From NCBI GenBank assembly GCA_019637645.1, contig JAHBVH010000018.1, positions 45,623-109,622 of the forward strand: a stretch of DNA of 64,000 nucleotides, in the 5' to 3' direction. The notes under the pieces were generated by a model. That model was not told the origin of the DNA. It saw only the letters and a program-made list of their open reading frames with translations, and did no database searches. Shown piece by piece: positions 28,245-37,062 of this stretch (positions within the stretch are counted from its first letter, which is position 1; each line of letters starts with the position of its first letter). The translations under genes were made by a program, and so were the position numbers. This DNA comes from Caldilineaceae bacterium. Lineage in GTDB: Bacteria; Chloroflexota; Anaerolineae; Caldilineales; Caldilineaceae.

Positions 28245-28271
28245 GTCAGGTTTTGCAAACCTGACAGCATC
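28239..28271. repeat. Family-1 palindrome after the M55 gene
   Basis: GATGCTGTCAGGTTT and its complement (28257-28271) pair over 15 bp with a 3-nt loop, 25 nt beyond the M55 peptidase stop at 28297 (minus). Confidence 0.8.
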
Positions 28272-28296
28272 GATTTTTCTAAAGTCCTATGGCACT

Positions 28297-29124
28297 TTAC
28301 ACAAAGCGATCACCCAGGCTCAGGTTCAGCATGAGGCGCCAGACGCGCGACAGTTCGAGCATGGTGGCCGCGGTATAGGTGACTTTGCGCCCAGTGAGCC
28401 ATTCAACGCCGGGGATATCGGCCACGACTTGGGCATGAATGGGGCGAATAAATTCCACTTCCAGGTGCAACGGGGCGTCTAAGGTAAGCGGCTGCATGGT
28501 GGGTAGCCGTTCCAACGCGCGTTGGGCGGCGAGCCGAATCTGCGTCTGCGCCCGTTGGGGGCTCAGGTTCTTGGCCGCGATTGTGCTCAGAGCCCATTTG
28601 GTAATCACCCGTTCCGACCAAGGCAACAAAGAGGCAATTTCGGCGGCCAGCATATCGTCGCCGCTGACCAGCACGACAGGGATGCCATAATGGCCTGCAA
28701 TGGCCGCGTTGATCCCCGATTCCCCGACCTCAATGCCGTTGAGGCGCACCGAATAGATGCTGATCCCCAGATAGGTGTGGGCGAGAATACCCAACGCGTT
28801 GCCCGCCATGGCATGGTAGCCAATGAAAAAAGCCGCCGAGAACGAATCGTCGATGCCTTCCATCATGCTCAGTGCGCGCGGGGAGCCGCTCACCAACAAG
28901 ACATCTGGATGTAAGAGTTCAGGCTGCAAATTACGCATATGACCATGGGAATCGGCCACGACAATCTCGGTTGCGCCGGCAGCGAACGCCCCCTCAATAG
29001 CGGCATTCGCTTCGGCAGTCATCCAGCGGCGTGCGGTTTCATAGTCAATCCCTTCCAACTTGGTCTGATCGCGGTGGACCACCGCCGCCACCCCTTCAAT
29101 ATCAACCGAGATAAAGATTTTCAT
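28297..29124 (-). CDS. dppA: M55-family D-aminopeptidase
   Basis: The protein has 275 residues. The zinc-ligand and catalytic segments of DppA-type enzymes are present: SVDIEGVAAVVH at the N-terminus, VADSHGHMRN, FIGYHAMAG and AHTYLG. The B. subtilis enzyme cleaves D-Ala-D-Ala-type dipeptides and is encoded with a dipeptide ABC transporter. Here the remains of such a transporter lie just upstream on the same strand. ATG 29124 is chosen (AAGGA upstream); the frame extends to 29202 but with a non-family N-terminus. The enzyme itself looks intact. Confidence 0.9.
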   Translation of the reverse strand: MKIFISVDIEGVAAVVHRDQTKLEGIDYETARRWMTAEANAAIEGAFAAGATEIVVADSHGHMRNLQPELLHPDVLLVSGSPRALSMMEGIDDSFSAAFFIGYHAMAGNALGILAHTYLGISIYSVRLNGIEVGESGINAAIAGHYGIPVVLVSGDDMLAAEIASLLPWSERVITKWALSTIAAKNLSPQRAQTQIRLAAQRALERLPTMQPLTLDAPLHLEVEFIRPIHAQVVADIPGVEWLTGRKVTYTAATMLELSRVWRLMLNLSLGDRFV

Positions 29125-29235
29125 AAGCAATTGTCCTTTGCTCAAGATGGTTCTCAAGATGGTGAGCGATTGCCGATTCACCCAAACAGATTGGCGGGTC
29201 ATTCATAGCCAAGCTCCTTGGGCAACCCGCAACCG

Positions 29236-29498
29236 CTAAGAGGATTGTGGCCGCAAGTAATCCGCCAAGCCATCGCCTAAGACGCTGAAGGCGACACCAA
29301 TAGCAACGACTGCTAGACCAGGAAAGGTGGTGAGATTGGGGTGCGTGAGCATGAATTTGCGCCCGTCGGCGATCATCACGCCCAATTCAGGAATCGGTGG
29401 TTGGATGCCCAAGCCGAGAAAACCGAGGGCCGAGGCAAAGAGAATATTCAAGATTACATCCGACATGGCAAAGATAATCGCGGGGGTAATCACAAGGA
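29236..29498 (-). pseudogene. Peptide ABC permease (DppC/OppC type), C-terminal fragment
   Basis: About 86 codons survive, from VITPAIIFAMSDV through ASALGFLGLGIQPPIPELG to GDGLADYLRP. This is the last third of a DppC/OppC permease: the end of the EAA loop, the FLGLG-PP segment and the last helix. There is no start or N-terminal part. It is joined directly to the truncated binding-protein gene, so it is a deletion remnant and not a working permease. Confidence 0.88.
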
Positions 29499-30020
29499 TT
29501 TATTCAGCGTAAAGACAACGGTCGTTTCATCAGCGGCCTCAACGCTTTCTAAACCAGCGTCATCATAGAGCCAAGCCCACAGGGATTCTTCACGGCGTCC
29601 CCGTTCAATCGAAAAGACCACATCTTCGGCTGTGATCGGGGTGCCATCGGAAAAGAGCAGACCATCGCGCAGGTGGAAGGTCCAGACTTTGAGATCCTCG
29701 CTCGTCTCATAGGATTCAGCCGCCGAAGGCTCCAACTCTGTTCCATCACGGCTCACGCGATAGAGCAGTTCATAGAGATTCAGATGGATCATAATATCAT
29801 TGTTGGCCGTCGTCGTCGTCGGATCCAGCAGGATTTGCGTTGCATTGGTCGAAATGATCAAGCGTCCACCGCTGGCTGTGGTAGATTCGCTTTCGGTGGC
29901 TGGTGCGGCTGCCTCCGTTGTGGTCGTTGGCCCAGTTGCTGGCGCACAAGCCGCCAATAAGAAGAGGGCCAGGAGGGCCACCATACGCACCCATAGCCAG
30001 CTTTTGCGTTTCTGCATCAT
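29490..30020 (-). pseudogene. Peptide ABC substrate-binding lipoprotein, truncated
   Basis: The 176 codons start with a clear lipoprotein signal (LFLLAACAP), a Thr/Ala linker and the N-terminal lobe of an SBP_bac_5 protein: LYELLYRVSRDG, WTFHLRDGLLFSDGTPITAEDVVFSIER. It stops at TLNKSL-TGA, where full-length relatives have over 500 residues. The stop arises at the join with the permease fragment. A secreted half-domain could still be made, but it would lack the second lobe needed for binding. Confidence 0.88.
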
Positions 30021-30656
30021 CTGTCTCCTTTATAATCGGAATAGAAGTTCGGAATGGAAGTGAGGAGTAGGCTTGATTTTGGTATATATATATTGGTATA
30101 TATAAAAGTGTCGCTCAGCAATGCGAGCTGTACTTTTTCCCCAATGACAACGCGTGTTGCAGCAAAACTCCATTCAGCGGCAAGTTAATTTCTGAGCATT
30201 TCCCAATGCGGGGATCATGAAGAAGGATGAAGTTCGTCAATGCGCCCATAAAAGCCTTGTCGATTGAGCACTGAACCAAAGGTGAAGAATAGAAATTTAG
30301 TGGACTACCGACTTGCCAACGCGTCCTAGAAAGAGGATAGCAGGTGACCAGGTGTCAGTCTACAGGCAGTTTGTCGGGGATTTTACAGACCTTCTGTGTA
30401 CAGGATGCACAGAGCAACAAAAAGGGGCAGGGTAGCAATGCAAAAACGCGCAAGGCAGCCGGCGTTAGTTTTAACGCTAACTGCAGGTAAACCGTGGGGT
30501 TATCGTTGAGGAAACGTACGGAATCTGCCCTCGTTACATGATATACTAGAACCATAGTCAGAGACAGCGTGCGGTCTAGTACCGCTTCGGGGGAACGCTG
30601 TCTCTGACTATTTTTATTTCCACACTGTTATTTCCACGCTCGGCTCGGCCCCGCGC
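30021..30656. other. Gene-poor region with AT repeats and a promoter-hairpin unit
   Basis: No convincing protein gene is seen. An alternating TA stretch occurs near 30081-30105 (TATATATATATTGGTATATA). The right part holds an extended -10 promoter match and a strong hairpin at 30539-30611. Confidence 0.65.
30539..30615 (+). ncRNA. Candidate tiny sRNA: extended -10 promoter plus hairpin/terminator
   Basis: TGATATACT (30539-30547) is an extended -10 element (TGnTATACT). Seven bases later begins a 17-bp perfect stem, 30554-30570 with 30595-30611, whose loop holds a second small stem (GCGGT-CTAGT-ACCGC). It is followed by TTTTTATTT. No plus-strand gene lies upstream for it to terminate. No good -35 is seen, so expression is unproven. 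Confidence 0.4.
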
Positions 30657-31334
30657 TTAACGCTCACAGCCAATCCCATCTTTGTCGCGATCCAACCGAT
30701 GGGGATCCGGCGGCAAGACGGGGAAATTTTTGGCAGGAATGTCAGGACAGTCCAAATCTGGCGAATTTAGAGGGATACAGAGGGTAGGATAAGCCGGATC
30801 ACACTTGATAGCCGGAGTCGGCGGGGCCACGGTGGGTGGTGGGGTCAACGTTGGGGCTGCTGTGGGTTGGCTTGTAGTCGGCAAGGGGGCCGGCGTGCTC
30901 GCTACGGTGTTGGTACTGGTGGCATCATCGACCAAAAATGCCGCAATCCAAGTGCCATCGGCCAGCTGCCACCAATCCCCAGCCGGATTTTGCCCCACTG
31001 TCATCAACAGTTGTCCCGTTTGGACACTGCCAGCAACCGCATAGGTTGTCCCCGGACCGCTCCGCAAATTCGCATTACGTAACGCCACTACAGTCCGCGT
31101 AATCGGTTGAGTAGCCGGTTGGGTAGCGGCGGTGGGCAAAGAGGTAATTGAAGCAATCTCTACGCCAGGTGAAGTCGTATCGACAGTGAGTGTGTCGCCA
31201 TCGACGATTACGGATAAAGAGATCGTTTTACCATCCACCACGACATCAACGACATAGGTTTCGGCCAAGGCAACGGTGACGAGCACCCAGGTTGCCACAA
31301 AACCCAATACGACAGCAAGCATAATCTTCCGCAT
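30657..31334 (-). CDS. Secreted SH3b-Excalibur protein
   Basis: The protein has 225 residues with a signal peptide ([12 protein letters not shown] to ALAE). A short beta region (about 25-60), an SH3b domain (about 78-140; [27 protein letters not shown]), a Pro/Thr linker and a C-terminal Excalibur domain follow. The Excalibur domain has the paired Cys and the [11 protein letters not shown]a-binding loop. The set of domains suggests wall or polymer binding outside the cell. AAGGA lies 6 nt before the ATG. An inverted repeat at 31401-31424 could be an operator. Confidence 0.85.
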   Translation of the reverse strand: MRKIMLAVVLGFVATWVLVTVALAETYVVDVVVDGKTISLSVIVDGDTLTVDTTSPGVEIASITSLPTAATQPATQPITRTVVALRNANLRSGPGTTYAVAGSVQTGQLLMTVGQNPAGDWWQLADGTWIAAFLVDDATSTNTVASTPAPLPTTSQPTAAPTLTPPPTVAPPTPAIKCDPAYPTLCIPLNSPDLDCPDIPAKNFPVLPPDPHRLDRDKDGIGCER

Positions 31335-31400
31335 AGCAATTTCCTTGTTTTATTTTTTGTTAGGAAGGCGAGTCTTACCCATTACAGGCCACGATGAAAT

Positions 31401-31424
31401 ATGCGATTATCTTGTTAATCGTAT
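31401..31424. promoter_or_regulatory. Inverted repeat upstream of the SH3b-Excalibur gene
   Basis: ATGCGATTA and TAATCGTAT are inverted (8 of 9 pairs) around TCTTGT, 67-90 bp before the start at 31334. This is the size of a dimeric repressor site. No binding protein is implied. Confidence 0.3.
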
Positions 31425-31529
31425 ATAACAGCGCAAACCTTCGGTAAGGTGCTTACAACTATTTAGGACTTTTGCTAGCGGCAGTCAGCAGTGTGAATCA
31501 GAAGGTTATTGGGGGTGCTAAACAGAAAC

Positions 31530-31570
31530 GCCTCGCTGATTATGCTAGTCATTAGCATAATCAGCGAGGC
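31530..31570 (-). terminator. Terminator of the DoxX-family gene
   Basis: GCCTCGCTGATTATGCTA (31530-31547) and its complement (31553-31570) form a perfect 18-bp stem with a 5-nt loop, 24 nt beyond the minus-strand stop at 31594. Confidence 0.85.
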
Positions 31571-31593
31571 GCTCAACCAGGAAGAGTCAAGAC

Positions 31594-32181
31594 TTAGGTA
31601 GTTAGCCGTGGGGTAGCGGGGGCTGCCGGTGTGCGGGCCGGCAGCGGTTGCCAAGGCGTCCCTAACCAGGGTAACAGATAGTAGTCAAGGCCGAGATAAC
31701 CAGCGACCTTCCAAGCTAATATCAAGAGAATGGCTATGACAAATAAGAGCCCATTGGTGCTAGCGGTGCCGGCCATGATGAAGTTCCAGTTCAATAACGC
31801 ACCCCCAAAAGCGGCTAGACCGACAAAGGCACCCACGATCAGCGCAATCCCGACAAGGAGTTCACCAAAGACTACAACCTTGGCAAACCAAGTGTAGCTT
31901 TCCGTGTTGAGCAGGTAGAGAATAAAGTCGCGGTACCAATCAAAGGCGATGGGTGGTTTACCTTGCTCTGGAATGCGTACTGCATTTTCCCAGAAACCAC
32001 GCAACGCAGTGCCACCGTCAAGCCAAGCGGGTGTTAACTTATGCGAGCCCGCTTCCAACCACTGCCAGCCTAAATAGACACGGACCACCAACCACAGCCA
32101 AGCGCTGCGTGTATCGGTAAAGAGTAAGCGTGCCAGTGCCGGGTCTTGCATTTCACGGTGGGTTACGTTAAACAATTTCAT
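31594..32181 (-). CDS. DoxX-family membrane protein
   Basis: The protein has 195 residues with four membrane segments. RVYLGWQWLEAGSHKL is the family first-helix signature. VVVFGELLVGIALIVGAF and LNWNFIMAGTASTNG match later helices. DoxX/DoxD proteins are linked to quinone-dependent thiosulfate oxidation in archaea and to redox stress membrane complexes in other bacteria; the role here is open. GAGGAA lies 7 nt before the ATG. It is a single gene with its own terminator. Confidence 0.85.
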   Translation of the reverse strand: MKLFNVTHREMQDPALARLLFTDTRSAWLWLVVRVYLGWQWLEAGSHKLTPAWLDGGTALRGFWENAVRIPEQGKPPIAFDWYRDFILYLLNTESYTWFAKVVVFGELLVGIALIVGAFVGLAAFGGALLNWNFIMAGTASTNGLLFVIAILLILAWKVAGYLGLDYYLLPWLGTPWQPLPARTPAAPATPRLTT

Positions 32182-32479
32182 AGAATTTTCCTCTTCCTCA
32201 TAACTAGCCGGTATTCATTTTGGCGAAGCGATTTTAAATACTACTTAGCTCATAGGATATACAGATTTTCAGCAGTTGCCATCGACCAAGCGGCGAGATC
32301 TTTGCCTAGTCGCGCAGAGAGTGCAGACGCTAGCCAGTTGGCTAGGCGCGCCAATCACGCCCCTGTAAGCCAGAATGAGATCATCAAACTAGCCACCCGG
32401 CTACTCGACACAGGGCACAGCATTGGACGGATTTGGCTAGGAATGCCAGCAGAAGGGAGAGAAAGGTTATAGCGAGGGT
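32182..32479. other. Intergenic region, nothing recognised
   Basis: About 300 bp lie between the DoxX start and the stop of the kinase gene, both on the minus strand. No gene or hairpin of note is seen. Confidence 0.6.
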
Positions 32480-33532
32480 TCAGGACGGGAATGGCAGAGT
32501 CAGTGTAATCTGCGTACCTTGCGCAGGTGCGGAAGTGATCTCTAGCCGACCACCAAAGAGAGCTAACCGATCGCCAATGCTAAAAAGGCCAAAGCTTCCT
32601 GGATTGGTTGCCATCGTACGCGCGACATCAAAGCCCCAGCCTTCATCGCTAACGCTAATTTGAAGCTCTTTCGCGGCTGTCTCTTGTAAGGTAACCAGGG
32701 CACGATCCGTGCCCGCATGTTTCACGACATTAAAGAGCATCTCTCGCACCAATTGAAAGAGCAACAAACGCATCTGCTCATTGGCAATATAAAAACTATG
32801 CGCAGCTTGAATCGTCACCTTTAACCCCTGCACCTCTGCCATGTACGTCACGAGCCACTCCAGCGCATCGGTCAGCCCCTCCTCCTTTAGAATCGGTGGG
32901 CTGAGATCAACCGTGAGTTGGCGCGTAATGCGAATGGCGTCACCGATCCAAGTATAGGCTTCTTGCGCTTGTACGACCAGCGGCGGCACAACTTCAGCCG
33001 CCTCTTTGATCGAGAGCAGACGCAATTGAATACCATAAAGTCGCTGTTGGAGGTCGTCATGAAGAATCTGGGCAAGGCGCTGACGCTCTTGCTGCTCGGC
33101 CAGGGTCAGGGCTGAAGCAAGCTGTTGGAGTTGCTGATTCTTCGCCGCGAGATTTTGCTGTAAGGCCATCTTCTCAATGGCACGCGTAATGGCATATTCC
33201 AAGCCGAAGGCCGTCAGATTCTGTTTCACCAGATAGTCTTGTGCGCCTTGCTGCATCGCTTGGACGATTACTGTAGGTCGCTCTTCGCCGGTGAGCACAA
33301 TCACCGGAATCCCCTGAGCGGTCAAGATAGGCAGCAGCTGAAGGCCATCCATGTCGGGTAGACGGTAATCCAGCAAAACACAATCTGGCCGTCGGCATTG
33401 GACCATGGTTCGGCCACTTTGCCCCGTCGCAGCTAAACGCACTTGATAGGGTAACGGCAATAAGCGCTGTACCAACTCAGCATCAACTGTATCGTCATCA
33501 ATGAGCAGGATATCGTGTGATAGTTGAGACAT
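32480..33532 (-). CDS. Receiver-linked soluble histidine kinase (HisKA_3)
   Basis: The protein has 350 residues. An N-terminal receiver domain (about 7-122) has acidic pocket Asp12-14, phospho-acceptor Asp55, Thr81 and Lys103. A short coiled coil follows, then the HisKA_3 dimerisation motif with His158 (RLAQILHDDLQQRL) and a HATPase domain with N box (REMLFNVVKHAG) and G boxes (DEGWGFD, GSFGLFSIGDRL). There is no sensor or membrane segment. It is thus a soluble kinase whose input is phosphorylation of its own receiver by another kinase, in a relay of the NarX/LiaS family type. Its output regulator is not nearby. AAGGGGG precedes the ATG. Confidence 0.92.
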   Translation of the reverse strand: MSQLSHDILLIDDDTVDAELVQRLLPLPYQVRLAATGQSGRTMVQCRRPDCVLLDYRLPDMDGLQLLPILTAQGIPVIVLTGEERPTVIVQAMQQGAQDYLVKQNLTAFGLEYAITRAIEKMALQQNLAAKNQQLQQLASALTLAEQQERQRLAQILHDDLQQRLYGIQLRLLSIKEAAEVVPPLVVQAQEAYTWIGDAIRITRQLTVDLSPPILKEEGLTDALEWLVTYMAEVQGLKVTIQAAHSFYIANEQMRLLLFQLVREMLFNVVKHAGTDRALVTLQETAAKELQISVSDEGWGFDVARTMATNPGSFGLFSIGDRLALFGGRLEITSAPAQGTQITLTLPFPS

Positions 33533-33721
33533 GCGGCCCCCTTTCCAGAGAAAATACGATGGATCGGCTCCCTGATCCTATTGGCGTATCATGGTGCGAT
33601 TGCGTTCTACGCGTAGTTGAATTCAAAATCTTTAGAACAAGGTGTTTCTATTGTACCAGAAGATCGCTCGATTGATGAGGCACTCACGCGCATTCCCAGC
33701 AGGTTTTCCAGGCAAAATCAT

Positions 33722-33755
33722 AAAAAAAGCCTATCACCATCTGGTGATAGGCTTT
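33722..33755 (-). terminator. Terminator of tRNA-Lys
   Basis: AAAGCCTATCACCA (33726-33739) and its complement (33742-33755) form a 14-bp stem, with a run of T on the minus-strand 3' side, immediately after the tRNA. Confidence 0.9.
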
Positions 33756-33758
33756 AGA

Positions 33759-33831
33759 TGACCGACCAAGGAATCGAACCTTGAACCCAATGATTAAGAG
33801 TCATTTGCTCTGCCAGTTGAGCTAGTCGGCC
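33759..33831 (-). tRNA. tRNA-Lys (anticodon CTT)
   Basis: Read on the minus strand, the 7-bp acceptor GGCCGAC/GTCGGTC pairs (one G-T), the D arm is GCTC-AACTGGCA-GAGC, the anticodon arm AATGA-CTCTTAA-TCATT gives anticodon CTT, the variable loop is GGGTT and the T arm is CAAGG-TTCGATT-CCTTG. The discriminator is A. The CCA end is not encoded. The length is 73 nt. It reads AAG codons. Confidence 0.97.
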
Positions 33832-35266
33832 ATGCAGGAGAAGAATAAGCAACCTTCTCAGCAAGTGCTTTCATAAAGCACTTGCCTTGTATTATAGCTA
33901 TTTTGCGGTTTTTGTCAAATCAAATTCTCGACGGCTCACCTATCAGCTCAAGCAATTGGCACGAGAACAGCACAGAGATAATAGAATTGAAAAGTCCTAG
34001 CGTAAAGCCGGATTGCTCCGGCGTTGTCAGGTAGTTGGGTGGCTTTAGTCTCCAGCGTTAGTCCCCAGCAGGCGGCCAGCGAGTTCGCACTTGCCCTGAC
34101 TGAACGGTCAGGCAATGAGTTGACATTCTATCGCGGTAGTGCTATGCTTTGCCCAATCACTTGGCAACAACAGGTGACGTGTCCTAGTTCCAGCATCGGC
34201 GTCAGCATGCATAGGAAAAAGCATTCGACGCCCTGTTATTGCGCATAGGCGCAACGCCTACCTAAATCAACAGGTTGTTTCTAGGATCGATTCTAAGATC
34301 CTATGATAGTGGCCCCACATGGGTGAAAGGTTGATGAGAGTACGCTCGGCTTGCCGACACTTGTACGAAAGACAGGCTACATCGCAGCTAAAAGTCAGGT
34401 GCGTATTCAACTACGCCCGCTTGTGTACCCATAGCGCCACTGGTAACGACATGAAACAGTGCACTTGTAGGTACAACAGGCACGTAGTCATCATAAATAG
34501 AAGAATGAACGGACCGCATACAACCAATGTGCTGGCAGAAAGCCAGCCAGAAGCAGACAGTCAGCCGCCCGATCTGGCAGACCAATGTTACGTGGCGCAT
34601 CCCGGACGCCACCCATCAGGTCACGCTAGCCAGCGGGCTCGCCGATTGAAGACAAATAAGGCAGCGAATGCCGCCTTCATAACCAAAACAGAGATGCATT
34701 GCCAAAGAACAGGGCTTGTAGCTAGCAAGCTGTGCTTGCCCAGGAAGGCATATCTGTCATGGTCTGTCACACCAGTGTAAGTTACCCTCTATACTGCCAT
34801 TGTCAGACCTTGATAATGGTCCTCTCCTACCACAATTCAGTTCGCGCTACACCTTTCTAAGCTACCGATGGATTGCTGCGTCTTTGCTAGGCAAAGCAAT
34901 ACGAGCAGCGACATACGCCTCATCATCTCTGTCAAAACAAACAACATCACGTGGGCTAAGCCGCGCCGGATCTCCTGCAGCATTTAGCGACTGCAAAGGG
35001 TTGATCTTGGTATTATCGCGTCTTGCGCACGTAAATACGCCCACTGCGCTGGCGGTATTGTGCGCGCCGTCGGCAATGCGGCCCATGCAACGCGCCTGGA
35101 GTTAGCCGCAACCGCGACAACGGGTGGGTTGTCATGGTGCCACCGCCATGCGTAGGTTCCCTTGGCGGTTGACACCTACAACAAAAGTAGTATCCAGGCT
35201 TCTACCGAGCCATACTCGCCACTCATTGATGGAGAATCCAAACTAGTTTCGCTTGGGAGGTATACG
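33832..35266. other. Gene-poor stretch of 1.4 kb
   Basis: Short open frames exist (for example 34319-34780 plus and 34800-35105 plus), but none has a ribosome binding site, recognisable domain or coding-like composition. The region looks like degraded DNA or an unrecognised non-coding locus. GGGAGG at 35255-35260 serves mgtE. No M-box riboswitch pattern is seen in front of mgtE. Confidence 0.6.
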
Positions 35267-36619
35267 ATGGTTGATCCAATCAACACCAACGATGCAGCAA
35301 CCTATGTGCAGACACTGTTACAGACCGACAATATCGATGAAGCCGCCGTTTATCTGCGCGGCCTTCATCCAGCTGATAGCGCAGAAATTCTTACATTTCT
35401 TGAACCCATGCAGCAAGCAGCCGTGGTTGAGCGCCTCCAAGCACCCGAGCTAGCGGTCGTCTTTGAGCAAATGTATGAAGAAGACATGCGCGATGTCGCC
35501 CAGCACTTGGATGTCGAAGCGTTGGCCGATGTGTTGGATGAGATGGAGCCCGATGCGGCAGCGGATTTATTAGGCGAATTAGAGCCAGCCGAAGCAGCGG
35601 AAGTGCTCGAGCAGATGGATGAGGCAGAGCAAGTGGCACCGCTGCTAGCTTTTGAGGAAGATACAGCCGGCGGGATCATGAATACGTCGCCGCCCTGCTT
35701 GCGCCGCTGGATGACGATCGAAGAAGCCTTTGCCTTTGTGCGCAAACATTATCGTGACGCTAATGAAGTTTTCTATCTCTATGTCGTTGATCGCTATTAC
35801 CGTCTGATTGGGGTTGTCAATCTGCGTGCGTTGATTTTAGCTGAGCCAACCCAAACCGTTGAGCAGGTGATGAGCCGCGACGTGCTATCCGTGAAAACGG
35901 GGACCGACCAGGAAGAAGTGGCGCAGATTCTGGCCCACTATGATCTGCTTGCCCTCCCTGTCGTCGATGCCGAAGAGCGCTTGGTAGGCTTGATCACCCA
36001 CGATGACGTGGTCGATGTCCTCGAGGAAGAAGCCACCGAAGATATCTATCGCCTGGCGCAAGTCGGTGCGGATTCGGAAATCTTCAGCCCGATCAGTCGC
36101 ACGATTCGCAGCCGCTTTCCCTGGCTAGCCGTGAACTTGCTCACGGCCTTTTTAGCCTCTAGCGTCGTATCGCTCTTTGAAGGCACGATCGCGCAGGCGG
36201 CATTATTGGCAGCTTTTATGCCCATTGTTGCCGGACAAGGAGGCAACGCTGGCACGCAAACCATGACGATTATTGTCCGTTCTTTGGCCCTTGGTGAAAT
36301 CGATAATCGCGACACGCTCAGTGCGCTCTGGCATGAAATCTTTATCGGGCTTTTACACGGAGTGGTCCTTGGCATTATGGTCGGCTTGCTCGCTTGGCTC
36401 TGGAAGGGAAATCCTATTTTAGGGTTAGTCATTGGGTTAGCTATGCTTGGCAATTTGATTGTGGCTTCGGTTGCCGGTGTGTCAGTGCCCATGATCTTAA
36501 AGTGGTGCAAAGTTGATCCAGCGCTCGCCTCTGGCGTTTTTGTAACAGCGATGACCGATTGCTTGGGCTTTAGCCTCTTTTTGGGGTTGGCCACTTATTT
36601 TCTCCGCTGGCTTGCCTAA
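35267..36619 (+). CDS. mgtE: Magnesium transporter MgtE
   Basis: The protein has 450 residues. The acidic N domain (about 5-130) is full of helical [20 protein letters not shown] repeats. A CBS pair (about 135-260) and five membrane helices (about 285-450) follow, with the pore segment [15 protein letters not shown]. In known MgtE, Mg bound between the N and CBS domains closes the channel. The start at 35267 has GGGAGG 6 nt upstream; an in-frame opening from 35162 lacks support. It is a single gene. Confidence 0.96.
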   Translation: MVDPINTNDAATYVQTLLQTDNIDEAAVYLRGLHPADSAEILTFLEPMQQAAVVERLQAPELAVVFEQMYEEDMRDVAQHLDVEALADVLDEMEPDAAADLLGELEPAEAAEVLEQMDEAEQVAPLLAFEEDTAGGIMNTSPPCLRRWMTIEEAFAFVRKHYRDANEVFYLYVVDRYYRLIGVVNLRALILAEPTQTVEQVMSRDVLSVKTGTDQEEVAQILAHYDLLALPVVDAEERLVGLITHDDVVDVLEEEATEDIYRLAQVGADSEIFSPISRTIRSRFPWLAVNLLTAFLASSVVSLFEGTIAQAALLAAFMPIVAGQGGNAGTQTMTIIVRSLALGEIDNRDTLSALWHEIFIGLLHGVVLGIMVGLLAWLWKGNPILGLVIGLAMLGNLIVASVAGVSVPMILKWCKVDPALASGVFVTAMTDCLGFSLFLGLATYFLRWLA

Positions 36620-36682
36620 AGGGCGTGGGTTATTGTGCAAATTGATTCATAGAAATCATTTTTCATTTGCAATTTTGCTTAC

Positions 36683-36711
36683 TTGACAATCGCGATCAGC
36701 TGTGCGATACT
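36683..36711 (+). promoter_or_regulatory. Strong sigma-70-type promoter
   Basis: A perfect TTGACA (36683-36688), a 17-bp spacer and GATACT (36706-36711, 5 of 6) lie 64 bp after mgtE. They point at the RNA cassette that follows, since the next protein gene is on the other strand. Confidence 0.75.
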
Positions 36712-36880
36712 AAGCCCAGCTAGGCTACCACAGTCGATAAACAAACAGAAAGCTATGTAATACATGCTTCTGTTGAGACTAGTGCAATTTATCATCACGG
36801 CATTACCATCCGACATTATAGGATAAATTGTAGCAGCCCAGCCTGACATTGCTATCCCAAAAATAAAGGAGGTGGTGCAT

Positions 36881-36937
36881 ATGGATTTTAGTACCAGTAT
36901 GCGCCCGGCAGCATCACCTTCAGAGGTTCGCTTCTAG
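36881..36937 (+). CDS. Small ORF, 18 residues, with ideal ribosome binding site
   Basis: The peptide reads MDFSTSMRPAASPSEVRF. AAAGGAGGTG at 36865-36874, fully complementary to the 16S rRNA tail, lies 6 nt before the ATG. The coding part and the bases just after the stop form a 12-bp stem. There is no signal peptide or membrane segment. It could be a real small protein, a regulatory peptide, or a translated part of a regulatory RNA. Confidence 0.45.
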   Translation: MDFSTSMRPAASPSEVRF

Positions 36938-36959
36938 TTGCTGATGCTGCCGGACAACA

Positions 36960-36993
36960 AAGAAAAGCCTTCACTTCGGTGAAGGCTTTTCTT
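36960..36993. terminator. Terminator with UUCG tetraloop
   Basis: AAGAAAAGCCTTCAC and its complement (36979-36993) form a 15-bp stem closed by TTCG, with T-rich ends on both strands. It ends the small-RNA cassette and probably also the convergent kinase gene (stop 37063). Confidence 0.9.
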
Positions 36994-37062
36994 ATTGGCT
37001 CTTAATGATATTGGTCTTATGAGGCTCATTCGATAGGATAAGGCCAGCACAACGGTGGCAGG

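Larger units (their letters stand above)
36718..36993 (+). ncRNA. Candidate structured RNA with embedded 18-aa ORF
   Basis: From the predicted start near 36718 to the terminator at 36993 the transcript would be about 276 nt. It holds a bulged hairpin at 36745-36773 (ACAGAAAGC..ATGTA / TACAT-GCTTCTGT), a 9-bp closing stem 36785-36793/36822-36830 and an exceptionally strong ribosome binding site. A small ORF follows, inside a 12-bp stem 36905-36916/36942-36953, then a UUCG-loop terminator. It matches no RNA family I know. It is not a leader of an annotated gene, because the next gene is convergent. Confidence 0.5.

Noticed and set aside
34319..34780. 153-codon plus-strand ORF in the gene-poor region
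   Set aside because: It has no ribosome binding site, no domain, mixed low-quality composition rich in His, Cys and Arg, and reads like chance.
34800..35266. M-box (Mg) riboswitch upstream of mgtE
   Set aside because: I looked for the conserved M-box blocks and did not find them.
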